Shown here one piece after another: positions 10,101 through 17,745 of a stretch of DNA of 64,000 bases. The translations under genes and the position numbers were made by a program. Each line of letters begins with the position of its first letter. Position 1 is the first letter of the stretch. Under the pieces are notes generated by a model. That model saw nothing but the letters and a program-made list of their open reading frames with translations, did not search any database and was not told where the DNA came from. Source of the DNA: Infirmifilum sp. NZ (GTDB lineage: Archaea > Thermoproteota > Thermoprotei > Thermofilales > Thermofilaceae); assembly GCF_022693705.1 (NCBI RefSeq), contig NZ_CP094288.1:822443-886442 (forward strand), given 5' to 3'.

Positions 10101-10293
10101 GCGGCAGACCTTCCAACTTAACGCTATAAGCCTAGCAGACGTCGAGCGAGAGCTTGTCAACAGTAGGAACTGGCTTGGAGACAGAATATACCGCGATCAC
10201 GAGAAAGGTACGAGATTCCTTGATAACGTTGCTAGAAAATATGTCGAGAATAGCGTAAAGCTCGTTTACCTTCTCGGGCTTCTTCAGACCTAA
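7192..10293 (+). CDS. Large DEAD/DEAH-type superfamily 2 helicase
   Basis: ATP-dependent nucleic-acid helicase of 1033 residues. Motif I is SGTGSGKT with Lys81; motif II is an unusual DEID (189-192); motif III is TATLSNP at about 222-228; the second RecA domain has TLTQGIDIGAVARVVHVGLP and motif VI QRNGRKGRR near residue 425. Residues beyond about 500 form a long C-terminal region without a domain I recognise and without the four-Cys tail of MrfA-type (DUF1998) helicases. GTG at 7192 is followed by an in-frame ATG at 7195; either could initiate. It stands alone, divergent from the VTT/prs operon, so context does not reveal whether DNA repair, RNA handling or defence is its role. Confidence 0.85.
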   Translation: MMITTEEVFKKLEVDFYSFTEPGVEPETVEVTFGEIIECPPSSPRLSYLAGRRLYKHQYVAFQELVRGKNVVLRSGTGSGKTEAWWLYVAKGRKKALAVYPTLALSYDQLSRLEEYSSAVGLKVYAVDATTRASASGKSFGQLKSEIRNADIVVTNPAFLLMDVKRLAVKPSSSLLLGFINELDLLVVDEIDFYSPRELSLLLSLIRILAEVRGTLQVAVLTATLSNPEDMCSVLKEYTGRDCAIIEGKPFRREDRVYIALGKNLLQEWLRLREYKSLVERLGESKEVAEALENFDAFKKNYFKVVEALQALGVEASPWRLDPTDLLREYVDDEYATLVFTRSINRAEEIYRKLVASLPDEKKGLVASHHHLVSKEKRKEVENLMREGKVKVVISPRTLTQGIDIGAVARVVHVGLPDDVREFWQRNGRKGRRETIPYTETVILPGARWDRELLSRGVEVLKAWIESPIEVTLINKDNKYGLLFYTLFKVKSGQRPSRQEAEFLEKLGLYSNGSLTRRGESTWYNINFYEFAPPFGIKRVLVDDSGEKYLEDISFSDLVEKFQVGCLDYSSDGIVTAIRKGGETGRSVRKVIVQPLSESVLSRSDALAFALEEYRKIKAKWGERASILHDYLRGRLLSEAISNVIPPTEGFGLYHKYPYKTVWIIERERGRPVETESGTIIVRDRRVVEIPALTAGKYQDYTYGSLIELDYQEDLRRIRLGLAFLMVFLREAYRLPLFTFSYSLSTLGGRKTLVLWEEECAGLIERLDWEKIYRELDAYTPSIVAEVLLLARDEEAHIEWIGLGGKWDLARDLAKRVVEYILSSHKIALLLQGKKLYVPKPGRHLKLASLDVLLVPLDDRGDLVYGYIAIFDGEETVVEKFVKEFYRVKSTGEAQKRLEELLNNNFKLIVSDVNRVREELHMLGLTYHAALLSGLIQMGLVDDAKPRIRKFLGMDVTGLEELQRNLSEEARQTFQLNAISLADVERELVNSRNWLGDRIYRDHEKGTRFLDNVARKYVENSVKLVYLLGLLQT

Positions 10294-10602
10294 CAATGAT
10301 ATCTTTCTCTGCTTCTTCCAATGCTCGACATACACCTTAACATCGCAAATTAGAGAAGGACATCAGGATGCTCGAGCGCCCCTAAGTCCAGCCGGTATAG
10401 AGTTACAGATGGCATCGATGGTAGTCCAGGGATGGAATACCGCCTAAGCACTTGTGAGGCTATGCTAAGCCGGCAAGCAAGGGGTCAGCCCCAGCATTGC
10501 TCAGATACAACGGTGAGAACATAGCTGTAGTAGTGCCGGCTGCTTGACGGATCTGAGATCAACTGTTAAATACTGAAGCAAGTTACAGGTTTTCGAGGTT
10601 CG
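10294..10602. other. Gene-free stretch with hairpin potential
   Basis: 309 bp between the helicase stop and pyk without a convincing gene. It has nested inverted repeats. An 8-bp outer stem pairs 10468-10475 with 10534-10541 (AGCCGGCA/TGCCGGCT). Inside it, AGCAAGGGG (10476-10484) can pair with CCCC (10489-10492) and, past a 4-nt bulge, TTGCT (10497-10501), closing a TCAG tetraloop. GCTATG at 10459-10464 could additionally pair with CATAGC at 10520-10525 as a pseudoknot. No C/D-box or SRP/RNase P core motif was recognised. One forward frame is stop-free from about 10358 to 10515 but resembles nothing I know. The A/T-rich segment just before 10603 is the probable pyk promoter. Confidence 0.4.
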
Positions 10603-11985
10603 ATGCAGACGAGAAAAACTAAGATAATTGTTACGCTGGGACCGTCTTCATGGGATGACACCACACTGAAGAGGCTGTTCTGGGAAGGCGTTGAGGGATT
10701 TCGATTCAATTTCTCGCATGCAGAGTATTCGGTCTTCAAGGAGCTTGTCCAGAAAATCAGAGCTTTGGAGACCCCTAGACGCCCAGCTACGCTCATCGCT
10801 GACCTACAGGGCCCGGTCGTCAGGCTCGGAAGCTTTGAGCCGAAGCCTGTGAAGCCCGGAGATAAAGTGGTGTTCTCGTTTGGTGAGACCGGAGAGGGTA
10901 TTCCTGTTCCGATGCGCATCCTCTTTGAGACCGCCTCCTTGGGGGACGTCCTCTATGTTGAGGGAGGTAGGCTGGCGTTCAGAGTGGAGGAAAACCTCGG
11001 CGACCGTTTAATCACTGTAGCCCTCATGGACGGGGAACTTAAGCCGCGGAAAACGGTAGCCGTTAGGGGTAAAGAGTACCCTCTACCCTCGCTAACGGAA
11101 AAAGACGTGAGCGACGTGAAGTTCGCGGTTGAAAACGGGTTTGACTCAGTGGCGCTGAGCTTCGTCCGGAGCGAGGATGACCTCAGAAGGCTTAAGGAGC
11201 TGCTCTTCGACCTCAAGGCTGAGGAGGTGAAGGTAATAGCGAAGATCGAAACCAAGAGCGCAGTTGAGAGGCTAGATTCGCTTCTTGCTCTAGCAGACAT
11301 GGTGCTTGTTGCTAGGGGGGACCTTGCAAACTTCTACAACCTTGAAGAGATATACCGAGTGCAGGAGGAAATACTCAGGAAGGCTAGGCTCCGAGGCAAA
11401 CCGAGCATAATAGCCACACAGCTACTGGAATCTATGGTGAACAACCCCGTCCCAACCCGTTCTGAGGTCGTCGACGTTATCACAGCAGTTAAGATGGATG
11501 CTGATGCTCTAATGCTCGCAGGAGAGACGGCAGCCGGAAAGTACCCTGTCGAAGCCGTGTCGTGGTTGAAGAGAATAATAATCGAGGCGGAGAGGTTAGA
11601 CACTAACCCTCAACGCCATGAGCCCGAAGACCACTACGAAGCGATAGCAAAGGGTGTAACTCTCCTCTCAGACATAATCGGAGGAAAGATCCTAGCCTTC
11701 TCTGAAAGAGGAAATACAGCGCGCAGGCTGGCTAAGTTCAGACCCTCACGGGAAGTGATAGTGTATACGAGCTCGCCAAACACTGCGCGTTACATTAACC
11801 TTCTAAAAGGCATTAAGGCGGTTTACGACCCCACGCTCAATAAGGGTTCTCCAAACCTGTTCTCAGAGCTACTCGCAAAGGCGACACGAGACGGTTACGT
11901 GGCGGTGGGCGATATAGTTATATTCACTGCTGGCAGGCGCAGAGAATCGACAGATCTCATCAGCGTTGAACGCGTGGGAACTTAG
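10603..11985 (+). CDS. pyk: Pyruvate kinase
   Basis: Final step of glycolysis, phosphoenolpyruvate plus ADP to pyruvate plus ATP. 460 residues, standard archaeal size. Clear family blocks: TKIIVTLGPSS (5-15), RFNFSHA (about 34-40), ADLQGPVVRLG (66-76), the AKIETKSAV active-site strand near 206-214, VARGDL, ATQLLESM, and the signature LAGETAAGKYPVEAV around 306-320. The lid (B) domain lies at about 75-160. The C-terminal domain is short, which suggests limited allosteric control as in other crenarchaeal enzymes (inference). Monocistronic. Confidence 0.95.
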   Translation: MQTRKTKIIVTLGPSSWDDTTLKRLFWEGVEGFRFNFSHAEYSVFKELVQKIRALETPRRPATLIADLQGPVVRLGSFEPKPVKPGDKVVFSFGETGEGIPVPMRILFETASLGDVLYVEGGRLAFRVEENLGDRLITVALMDGELKPRKTVAVRGKEYPLPSLTEKDVSDVKFAVENGFDSVALSFVRSEDDLRRLKELLFDLKAEEVKVIAKIETKSAVERLDSLLALADMVLVARGDLANFYNLEEIYRVQEEILRKARLRGKPSIIATQLLESMVNNPVPTRSEVVDVITAVKMDADALMLAGETAAGKYPVEAVSWLKRIIIEAERLDTNPQRHEPEDHYEAIAKGVTLLSDIIGGKILAFSERGNTARRLAKFRPSREVIVYTSSPNTARYINLLKGIKAVYDPTLNKGSPNLFSELLAKATRDGYVAVGDIVIFTAGRRRESTDLISVERVGT

Positions 11986-12399
11986 CAAATTTTATCTCGC
12001 TTCTTCCTGCAGCAATCTCTGCCTCTTTACCATTTTCCCTTTTAGGTTTAAGTGCAGGGACGTGCACCCTTTCGTGCCCAGCACTATGACCCTTACCATA
12101 CGCGAGAGACATGTTCGAATATTTCAGCTGAACTGGGATGAGAGATGCACAAAACACAGAGGAGGTCAGACTTGGAGTTCTTCGAGCCGGTGAGGGGCTT
12201 GGCGGAGAAGTAAGTGCGATGGCAGCAGGTGCCTTCTTCAACCTGTTGTTGGTAACATCAACAGTGGAGTATTTTGAGTGATTCTTGGTGAAAAAGGTGT
12301 TCCTGGTAGGCAACAGGCGGTTGGGGGGGTTCATGGGGTGCCGTAGCGCAGAAACTCTACACCCTGGGGATCTAGACAAGCAAGAGGGCTGGATGCAGA
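11986..12399. other. Intergenic region between pyk and the SFM1-like gene
   Basis: 414 bp between convergent genes, with no feature I can firmly support. A short forward frame (12138-12281, 47 codons, ATG) has a hydrophobic alanine/leucine-rich middle and ends in VEYFE. It resembles the tail of a longer protein more than a stand-alone gene, but I recognise no family. The several antisense open frames are low-complexity and proline/serine-rich and look non-coding. This may be decayed DNA. Confidence 0.35.
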
Positions 12400-13041
12400 C
12401 TAGCAGATAGATGGCAACACACCATCTCTTATGGCTCTAGCCTCATCCTCTTCGAGCTCCCCTAATAGATACCTGACCTCCTCTTCGGACACTATTACAC
12501 GACCGTTCTCCACTGGATAAGTATAGGGCAAGCGTACTTCCACACCGCCATCTGAAAGGTAAAGGCCTCTTTGAACAGCTATCGATTCCAGCGGAACCCC
12601 CCTTGAGACTTTATAGGCGACGTAGATGGCACCGTCGATGGTGAACTGTCCAGGACCTATTCTCCGCTTCAAGGGCACTTGTCCTAACCTGTCAGTTAAA
12701 TCCCTCTTCGTTCGGCCTCGTGGAGGGTGGTCGCCCATTATACCCCCAACAACGACGAGGACTCTTCCCTTGAAGTCCTGAGGGCTAAGGTCCACTTCGG
12801 CGGAGGGGTCCAACACGACTATAGTGAAGCTTTGGCTGACTTCTCCAATAAATGCTGCTATGCTTTCGCGCCCAACACGTGACGCGATTTCTCCGAGTAG
12901 CTGTCGCTCGCACTCCTTCGCGACGTTGAATACCCAGAACTTCTCTCTCCCGACGATCCTTGACGCGTGAGATAGCTCGATGAACATCCACTTGCTTATG
13001 AATGGTTCCAAAACCTCCACGGCGAAGACGGTCTCGGGCAT
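12400..13041 (-). CDS. SFM1-like (DUF431) SPOUT methyltransferase
   Basis: 213 residues belonging to the SFM1-like family: the diagnostic block is the glycine-rich GGIMGDHPPRGRT segment at about 98-110, matching the LGDHPPR...T knot region that forms the SAM site. Yeast Sfm1 methylates an arginine of ribosomal protein S3; archaeal members are often annotated as predicted RNA methylases, so the substrate here is open. The QFTIDGAIYVAYKV stretch at about 132-145 continues the knot fold. Starts at ATG 13041; a small unidentified gene lies 60 bp upstream on the same strand and may be cotranscribed. Confidence 0.75.
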   Translation of the reverse strand: MPETVFAVEVLEPFISKWMFIELSHASRIVGREKFWVFNVAKECERQLLGEIASRVGRESIAAFIGEVSQSFTIVVLDPSAEVDLSPQDFKGRVLVVVGGIMGDHPPRGRTKRDLTDRLGQVPLKRRIGPGQFTIDGAIYVAYKVSRGVPLESIAVQRGLYLSDGGVEVRLPYTYPVENGRVIVSEEEVRYLLGELEEDEARAIRDGVLPSIC

Positions 13042-13101
13042 AGTTCCTCAGCAGGGTTCGACTCTTCACGCGTCTGCCCTTACAAGGTTCATCATTGCCG
13101 C

Positions 13102-13446
13102 CTAAACTATCTCAAGCTCTGTTATAAAGTATTTTTTGCCAAGCTTGTCCATCATCAGGGATAGCCAAGCCTTAACTTCTAGACCACCCTGCTTGTCCAG
13201 GGTAAGCACAACTCTCTTACCACCGAGGGGATCGTCCTTCACCCTTACGATGGGGGATAGTTTGACTACATGCTTCTCGATCGTCTTCTTGTAAAGAGAG
13301 TGAGGGAAGTTAAAGTAAACATGGCTTTCATCTTCCACTACGAGTATTTCCTCCTCCATTAGAGGCCAGTTAGGGATGTTTTCCTCCACGTTAGACCAAA
13401 AGTGCGAGGTTGAGATATTTGAAAAACGTTTAGAAATCTCACCCAT
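13102..13446 (-). CDS. Conserved-looking small hypothetical protein
   Basis: 114 residues, no family recognised. Predicted as a soluble alpha/beta protein (MGEISKRF at the start, LTLDKQGGLEVKAWLSLMMDKLG near the end). The frame stays open upstream to 13680, but that part would overlap the divergent rpiA gene and has a composition unlike the rest, so I choose the internal ATG at 13446. It is preceded on its own strand by an AGGAAGG ribosome-binding site five bases away. Located 60 bp upstream of the SFM1-like gene on the same strand. The function is unknown. Confidence 0.6.
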   Translation of the reverse strand: MGEISKRFSNISTSHFWSNVEENIPNWPLMEEEILVVEDESHVYFNFPHSLYKKTIEKHVVKLSPIVRVKDDPLGGKRVVLTLDKQGGLEVKAWLSLMMDKLGKKYFITELEIV

Positions 13447-13573
13447 GTGTCCTTCCTCTGCTGTTAGTTTGGAGACCCCAATTCTCACCCCCTGACGATG
13501 CGAAGAAAGCAGACAAGCCGAGCACAGCTGTAGAAAGCCAAGTTTAATTAGGAAAAACGCTTGTCTCATATCC

Positions 13574-14263
13574 GTGGAGGTGGCTACGCTCAGGCTCATA
13601 GCGGTAGAGGAAGCTCTAAAACTCGTTAAGGACGGTATGCTTATAGGGCTTGGAAGCGGTAGCACCATCAGGCTTTTCATAGAGAGGCTGGCAGAAAAGG
13701 TGAAGAGGGAGGGGTTGGAGGTATATTTCGTTTCAACATCTTACGACACGAGTTTCCTAGCTGGAAAGCTTGGCCTGATCGAGAGGCCCCTGCTCGACGA
13801 GAGACCCGATGTATCTTTTGACGGGGCCGACGCCGTTTTCCCAGAGAGGTGGGTTATAAAGGGTGCTGGTGGCGCGCTGTTCAGGGAGAAAATCGTGGAC
13901 TACTATTCCAAGGAGTATATCATTATAGTGGATGAAGGCAAGCTCGCCGGCAGACAAAAGGTCCAGGTTGTTCCTGTTGAGGTGCACCCGCTAGCCGTCC
14001 ATCAGGTCATTGAAGAGCTTAAGAGCTTTAGGGGCGTAGCGGCCACAACCCTTAGGCTCGCTGAGAAAGGTAAGCTGGGCCCTGTGGTGTCTGATAACGG
14101 CAACTTCCTCATCGACGTATCATTCCAGGAGATAAGCGATCCTGAAAGCCTAGAAAAAGAGCTTATGACACTCCCAGGTGTAGTCGCGAACGGCATCTTC
14201 GCAATCAAAAAGCCATCCAAGATCTATATCGGTACTTCGAGCGGAGTTAAAGTGATTTCTTAA
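13574..14263 (+). CDS. rpiA: Ribose-5-phosphate isomerase A
   Basis: Interconverts ribulose 5-phosphate and ribose 5-phosphate, feeding PRPP synthesis. 229 residues, normal size. Conserved segments visible: GLGSGSTIRLFIERL (residues 22-36), SFDGADAV near 78-85, KGAGGALFREKIVDYYS near 96-112, and DEGKLAG around 120-126; these form the phosphate-binding and catalytic (Asp/Lys/Glu) regions. The start is taken as GTG at 13574; a second GTG at 13580 is possible. In this lineage ribose phosphates are probably made through the ribulose-monophosphate route, and an HPS-like gene is at 62612 (inference). Confidence 0.94.
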   Translation: MEVATLRLIAVEEALKLVKDGMLIGLGSGSTIRLFIERLAEKVKREGLEVYFVSTSYDTSFLAGKLGLIERPLLDERPDVSFDGADAVFPERWVIKGAGGALFREKIVDYYSKEYIIIVDEGKLAGRQKVQVVPVEVHPLAVHQVIEELKSFRGVAATTLRLAEKGKLGPVVSDNGNFLIDVSFQEISDPESLEKELMTLPGVVANGIFAIKKPSKIYIGTSSGVKVIS

Positions 14264-14493
14264 GGTTTTTCGGGAAACACAGCTTCCTCACTCTCCTTAA
14301 TGTCCCCATCCTTGAACCCTTCTCTCGTCATTCCCTGCTAGCCTAAGCTACTCGCGTAGCTGCAACCTGTCTAAGAAACGTTTGACAGTTTACGAAAAAG
14401 GTAACTACAGGCGAGCAGCGGACAGGAGTGATTTTAGGCGCGGTCAGCGCTACAAAAGCTTAAAAACCACGCCTAGATAGAGGTTGAGGTACT
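14264..14493. promoter_or_regulatory. Intergenic region with TATA-like box before the PDO gene
   Basis: 230 bp without an ORF of interest. The A/T run AAAAGCTTAAAAACC at about 14453-14467 lies 27-40 bp before the PDO ATG at 14494 and is a good archaeal promoter candidate. The upstream part holds pyrimidine-rich sequence after rpiA that may terminate transcription; no stable hairpin was noticed. Confidence 0.4.
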
Positions 14494-15243
14494 ATGCCTG
14501 TTGAATACGATGAGGAGTTGGTGGGCGAGCTCACGAGGATGTTCGCAAAGCTGGATAACCCAGTTACCATAAGGTACTTTAGAGACCCTGAAGCTGAGTG
14601 CATGTACTGCGATGACACGGAGCAGATTTTGGAGCTGATAAATAAAACCTCCGGCGGGAAAGTAAGGATCGAGAAGCACTCAAGCAAAGACCCTGAGGTT
14701 AAGAAGTACAACATCCCCATGTTCCCAGCGATACTGATACACGGGGTTGATGAGTGGAACATAAGGTACTTCGGCATACCTGCAGGCTACGAGTTTGGAG
14801 CCTTTGTTGAGGACATACTCGACGCGTCTACGGGTAAACCGGAAATCGACCCCAAGCTGGCCGATCTACTGAAGAAGTACGTTACCAAGCCAACTAGGAT
14901 CATGGTCTTCGTAACTCCGACATGCCCCTACTGCCCGCTAGCCGTGAGGGCCTCGCACAGGTTCGCTATGGTCAATAAGAACATCTACGGCGACATGATA
15001 GAGGCCTTGGAGTTCAGCGACCTAGCAGATAGCTATGGTGTCTACGCTGTTCCGAAGAACGTGATACAGATTAACGGCGAGGATAAGGTGGAGTTCGAGG
15101 GGGCGGCTCCAGACCCCTACTTCGTGGCCAAGATACTCGAGGCGTACGGCGCCGAAATCCCACAGGATATTCGGGAGGCGATCGCCGGGATAGGCGTAGA
15201 GGAGACATTGACGGACGTGGAGGACGAGCATCACCACCACTAA
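14494..15243 (+). CDS. Protein disulfide oxidoreductase (PDO), two-thioredoxin-fold
   Basis: Cytosolic redox protein of hyperthermophiles that forms, reduces or shuffles disulfides. 249 residues contain two thioredoxin-like halves, each with a CXXC centre: CMYC (Cys36/Cys39) and CPYC (Cys144/Cys147). The latter is the glutaredoxin-type motif usually most active. cis-Pro segments IPMFPAIL (about 74-81) and YAVPKNV follow each. Unusual is the natural C terminus EDEHHHH, a four-His acidic tail that could bind metal. Such proteins accompany disulfide-rich intracellular proteomes; the Cys-ladder protein at 19877 is a conceivable client (inference). Confidence 0.9.
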   Translation: MPVEYDEELVGELTRMFAKLDNPVTIRYFRDPEAECMYCDDTEQILELINKTSGGKVRIEKHSSKDPEVKKYNIPMFPAILIHGVDEWNIRYFGIPAGYEFGAFVEDILDASTGKPEIDPKLADLLKKYVTKPTRIMVFVTPTCPYCPLAVRASHRFAMVNKNIYGDMIEALEFSDLADSYGVYAVPKNVIQINGEDKVEFEGAAPDPYFVAKILEAYGAEIPQDIREAIAGIGVEETLTDVEDEHHHH

Positions 15244-15277
15244 GGGAAAAATCTCGCGGATATCCGAGAGGGAGGAT

Positions 15278-15290
15278 TAAGTTTTTATTC
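15278..15290 (+). promoter_or_regulatory. TATA-like promoter of valS
   Basis: The A/T-rich segment TAAGTTTTTATT, centred near 15285, is 31 bp before the ATG at 15316. This spacing predicts transcription start at about 15311, giving an almost leaderless mRNA. It argues for ATG 15316 over the in-frame TTG at 15304. Confidence 0.5.
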
Positions 15291-15315
15291 CCTAGTTTGT
15301 TGGTTGTACGATACA

Positions 15316-17745
15316 ATGGCCGAGACTCTCCCTAAGACTTACGATTTCAAAGCCATCGAGAGTAAATGGCAAAGATTCTGGGAAGAGAGGGGCCTCTATA
15401 GGTTCGACCGAAACGACAAGAGCAGAAAAACCTACAGTATTGACACGCCTCCACCCTACCCGAGCGGTGAACTCCATGTAGGGAACGCGCTTAACTTCTC
15501 CTACATCGACTTCGTTGCCAGGTATAAAAGGAAGCGTGGATACAATGTTTTCTTCCCCCAAGGGTGGGACTGCCACGGGTTGCCAACCGAGGTTAGAGTT
15601 GAGAGAATAACAGGTAAGAGGAAGAGCGAATTCGAGCCTCAACAGTTCATTGCACTATGCAAGAAGTACACCTTAGAGTGGATTGACTCCATGAGGAAGG
15701 CGCTGAAAGGTCTTGGACTAAGCATAGACTGGAGCACCGAGTACATGACCATGGATCCGGACTACTGGCGCCGAACCCAGCTGAGTTTCATCGAAATGTA
15801 CAGGAAAGGCCTCATCTACAGGGGTGAGCACCCGGTCATATGGTGCCCTCGATGCGAGACGGCGATCGCGGAGGCTGAGGTTGAGTACGTTGAGAAAGAC
15901 AGGCCCCTCTACTTCTTCAAGTTCAAGGTCAAGGAAACGGGGGAAGATCTGGTTATCGCGTCAACCCGCCCGGAGCTTCTCGCCTCATGCGTTGCCGTTG
16001 TGGTGAACCCGAAGGACGAGCGATACGCGAGGCTCGTGGGTTCGCACGCAATCGTGCCAATCTACGAAAGGGAGGTTCCCATAATTGCCGATGAGGCCGT
16101 GGACCCCAATTTCGGAAGTGGAGCAGTCATGATCTGCACGTATGGGGACAAAACGGATGTTAAGTGGCAGAAAAAGTACTCACTCCCCGTTATAATCTCC
16201 ATATCAGACAACGGAACGATGAACGAGAATGCCGGGCCACTTAAAGGACTGCATGTTGAAGAGGCAAGGAGGAAGATCGTCGATCTCCTCAAAAGCCAGG
16301 GGTTGCTCGTAAAGGTGGAGAGCATCAGAACCAGCGTTGGGACATGCTGGCGATGCCATACCCCCGTGGAGATAATACCGAAGAAGCAGTGGTTCGTGAA
16401 ATCCACCGCCCTCGACAAGGCTGTTTTAGAGGAGGGCTCCAAGATTCGCTGGGTCCCACCTCACATGTACAAGCGGCTCGAGAACTGGGTGCTTAGCCTC
16501 GACTGGGATTGGGTCATTTCGCGTCAGAGACTTTTTGCGACGCCGATACCTGTTTACTACTGCAAGGACTGCGGCCACGAGATCGTCGTAGGCCCGGAGC
16601 ACCTCCCGATAGACCCTAGGTTCGATAAACCGCCTATCGAGAAGTGTCCCCGGTGCGGCTCAACCAACCTGGTCGGTGAAAAAGACGTGATGGACACGTG
16701 GATGGACTCGAGCATAACCGCCGCCGTTCACGCCGGTTGGCCGGACAACCTTGACGAGAGACTCTTCCCGGCGGACCTGCAACCCAACGGCTACGATATT
16801 ATAAGGACGTGGGACTACTACCTGATTTTACGCGGTGTAGCTCTCTTCGGCAAAGCTCAGTTCAAGACCGCGCTGATTAACGGCATGGTCAGGGGCACCG
16901 ACGGGAGGATGATGCACAAAAGCTACGGCAACTACGTTGCGGTCAATGAAGTCCTGGAGAAGTACGGTGCGGACAGCTTCCGACTGTGGGTAGCAACTGC
17001 TGCCTCAACCGGACAAGATGTCAGGTTCTCGTGGGAGGGCGTCGACTACGCACACCGCTTTCTGGTTAAGGTGTGGAACGCGTCCCGGCTTCTTCACCCA
17101 TACTTGAGGAACTACAAGCCCGAGGAAAGCCACGCCGAAAAATTAACCCCCGTCGACCACTGGATGATGCGTGAGGCTTCAGAGATGATCAACGGAGCCG
17201 AAAAAGCCCTAGAGGACTTCGACTTCCAGAGAGCTGCACAGCTAATCGTAGACACAGTGTGGCATAAATTCTGTGACCACTACCTAGAGGCTATTAAGTA
17301 CCGTCTATCTCAGGGGGACCCCGGAGCCCTTTACACCTCCTACAAGGTTCTCCTGAGCTCTTTAAACCTCCTCTCTGTTTTCGCTCCACACATAAGCGAG
17401 GAAATCTACAGTGTAATCTACAGCTCGCGCGAAGGGTACGAAAGCATAACAACAGCACCCTGGCCCGCCGCGTTCAATTTCGATGAAGAGAAGGCAAGGA
17501 TAGGCGACATGATAGTAGCCACCATCGCGGAGGCGAGGAGAGCTAAGCACGATGCCCGCATAGCCCTCGGCGCTCCCGTAAAGGCAATACACCTTCACTC
17601 TGAGAAGTACTATGAGGTACTACCTCTGTTCGTCGCAGATGTCAAAGGCACGCTGAGAGCCCTCGACGTGATAATACACAGAGACTATTCGGGGGCTCGA
17701 AAAGTTCCCGAGTACCCGGACATATCGATAGATATCGAGAACTAG
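15316..17745 (+). CDS. valS: Valyl-tRNA synthetase
   Basis: Class I synthetase charging tRNA-Val, with an editing domain that removes mischarged threonine. About 809 residues. The HIGH motif appears as HVGN (residues 54-57) in PPYPSGELHVGNALN; the CP1 editing domain contains TRPELLASC near 217; the KMSKS motif is MMHKS near residue 532. Zinc-knuckle Cys pairs (CPRCETA, CKDCGHE, CPRCGS) are present. An in-frame TTG at 15304 would add four residues, but the promoter spacing favours ATG 15316. The following ASCH gene begins on the base after the stop codon. Confidence 0.95.
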   Translation: MAETLPKTYDFKAIESKWQRFWEERGLYRFDRNDKSRKTYSIDTPPPYPSGELHVGNALNFSYIDFVARYKRKRGYNVFFPQGWDCHGLPTEVRVERITGKRKSEFEPQQFIALCKKYTLEWIDSMRKALKGLGLSIDWSTEYMTMDPDYWRRTQLSFIEMYRKGLIYRGEHPVIWCPRCETAIAEAEVEYVEKDRPLYFFKFKVKETGEDLVIASTRPELLASCVAVVVNPKDERYARLVGSHAIVPIYEREVPIIADEAVDPNFGSGAVMICTYGDKTDVKWQKKYSLPVIISISDNGTMNENAGPLKGLHVEEARRKIVDLLKSQGLLVKVESIRTSVGTCWRCHTPVEIIPKKQWFVKSTALDKAVLEEGSKIRWVPPHMYKRLENWVLSLDWDWVISRQRLFATPIPVYYCKDCGHEIVVGPEHLPIDPRFDKPPIEKCPRCGSTNLVGEKDVMDTWMDSSITAAVHAGWPDNLDERLFPADLQPNGYDIIRTWDYYLILRGVALFGKAQFKTALINGMVRGTDGRMMHKSYGNYVAVNEVLEKYGADSFRLWVATAASTGQDVRFSWEGVDYAHRFLVKVWNASRLLHPYLRNYKPEESHAEKLTPVDHWMMREASEMINGAEKALEDFDFQRAAQLIVDTVWHKFCDHYLEAIKYRLSQGDPGALYTSYKVLLSSLNLLSVFAPHISEEIYSVIYSSREGYESITTAPWPAAFNFDEEKARIGDMIVATIAEARRAKHDARIALGAPVKAIHLHSEKYYEVLPLFVADVKGTLRALDVIIHRDYSGARKVPEYPDISIDIEN

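Noticed and set aside
10358-10515. Stop-free forward frame between helicase and pyk, possibly the tail of a transposase
   Set aside because: About 52 codons without a start or any motif I can name; stop-free runs of this length are common by chance, and no terminal repeats or transposase core are present.
12138-12281. 47-codon forward ORF with hydrophobic middle
   Set aside because: Could be the end of a decayed gene, but there is no upstream extension (TGA close by), no family match and no context; kept only as a note in the intergenic entry.
11960-12379. 139-codon antisense open frame downstream of pyk
   Set aside because: Low-complexity Pro/Ser/Arg composition, overlaps the pyk stop, no ribosome-binding site or family resemblance.
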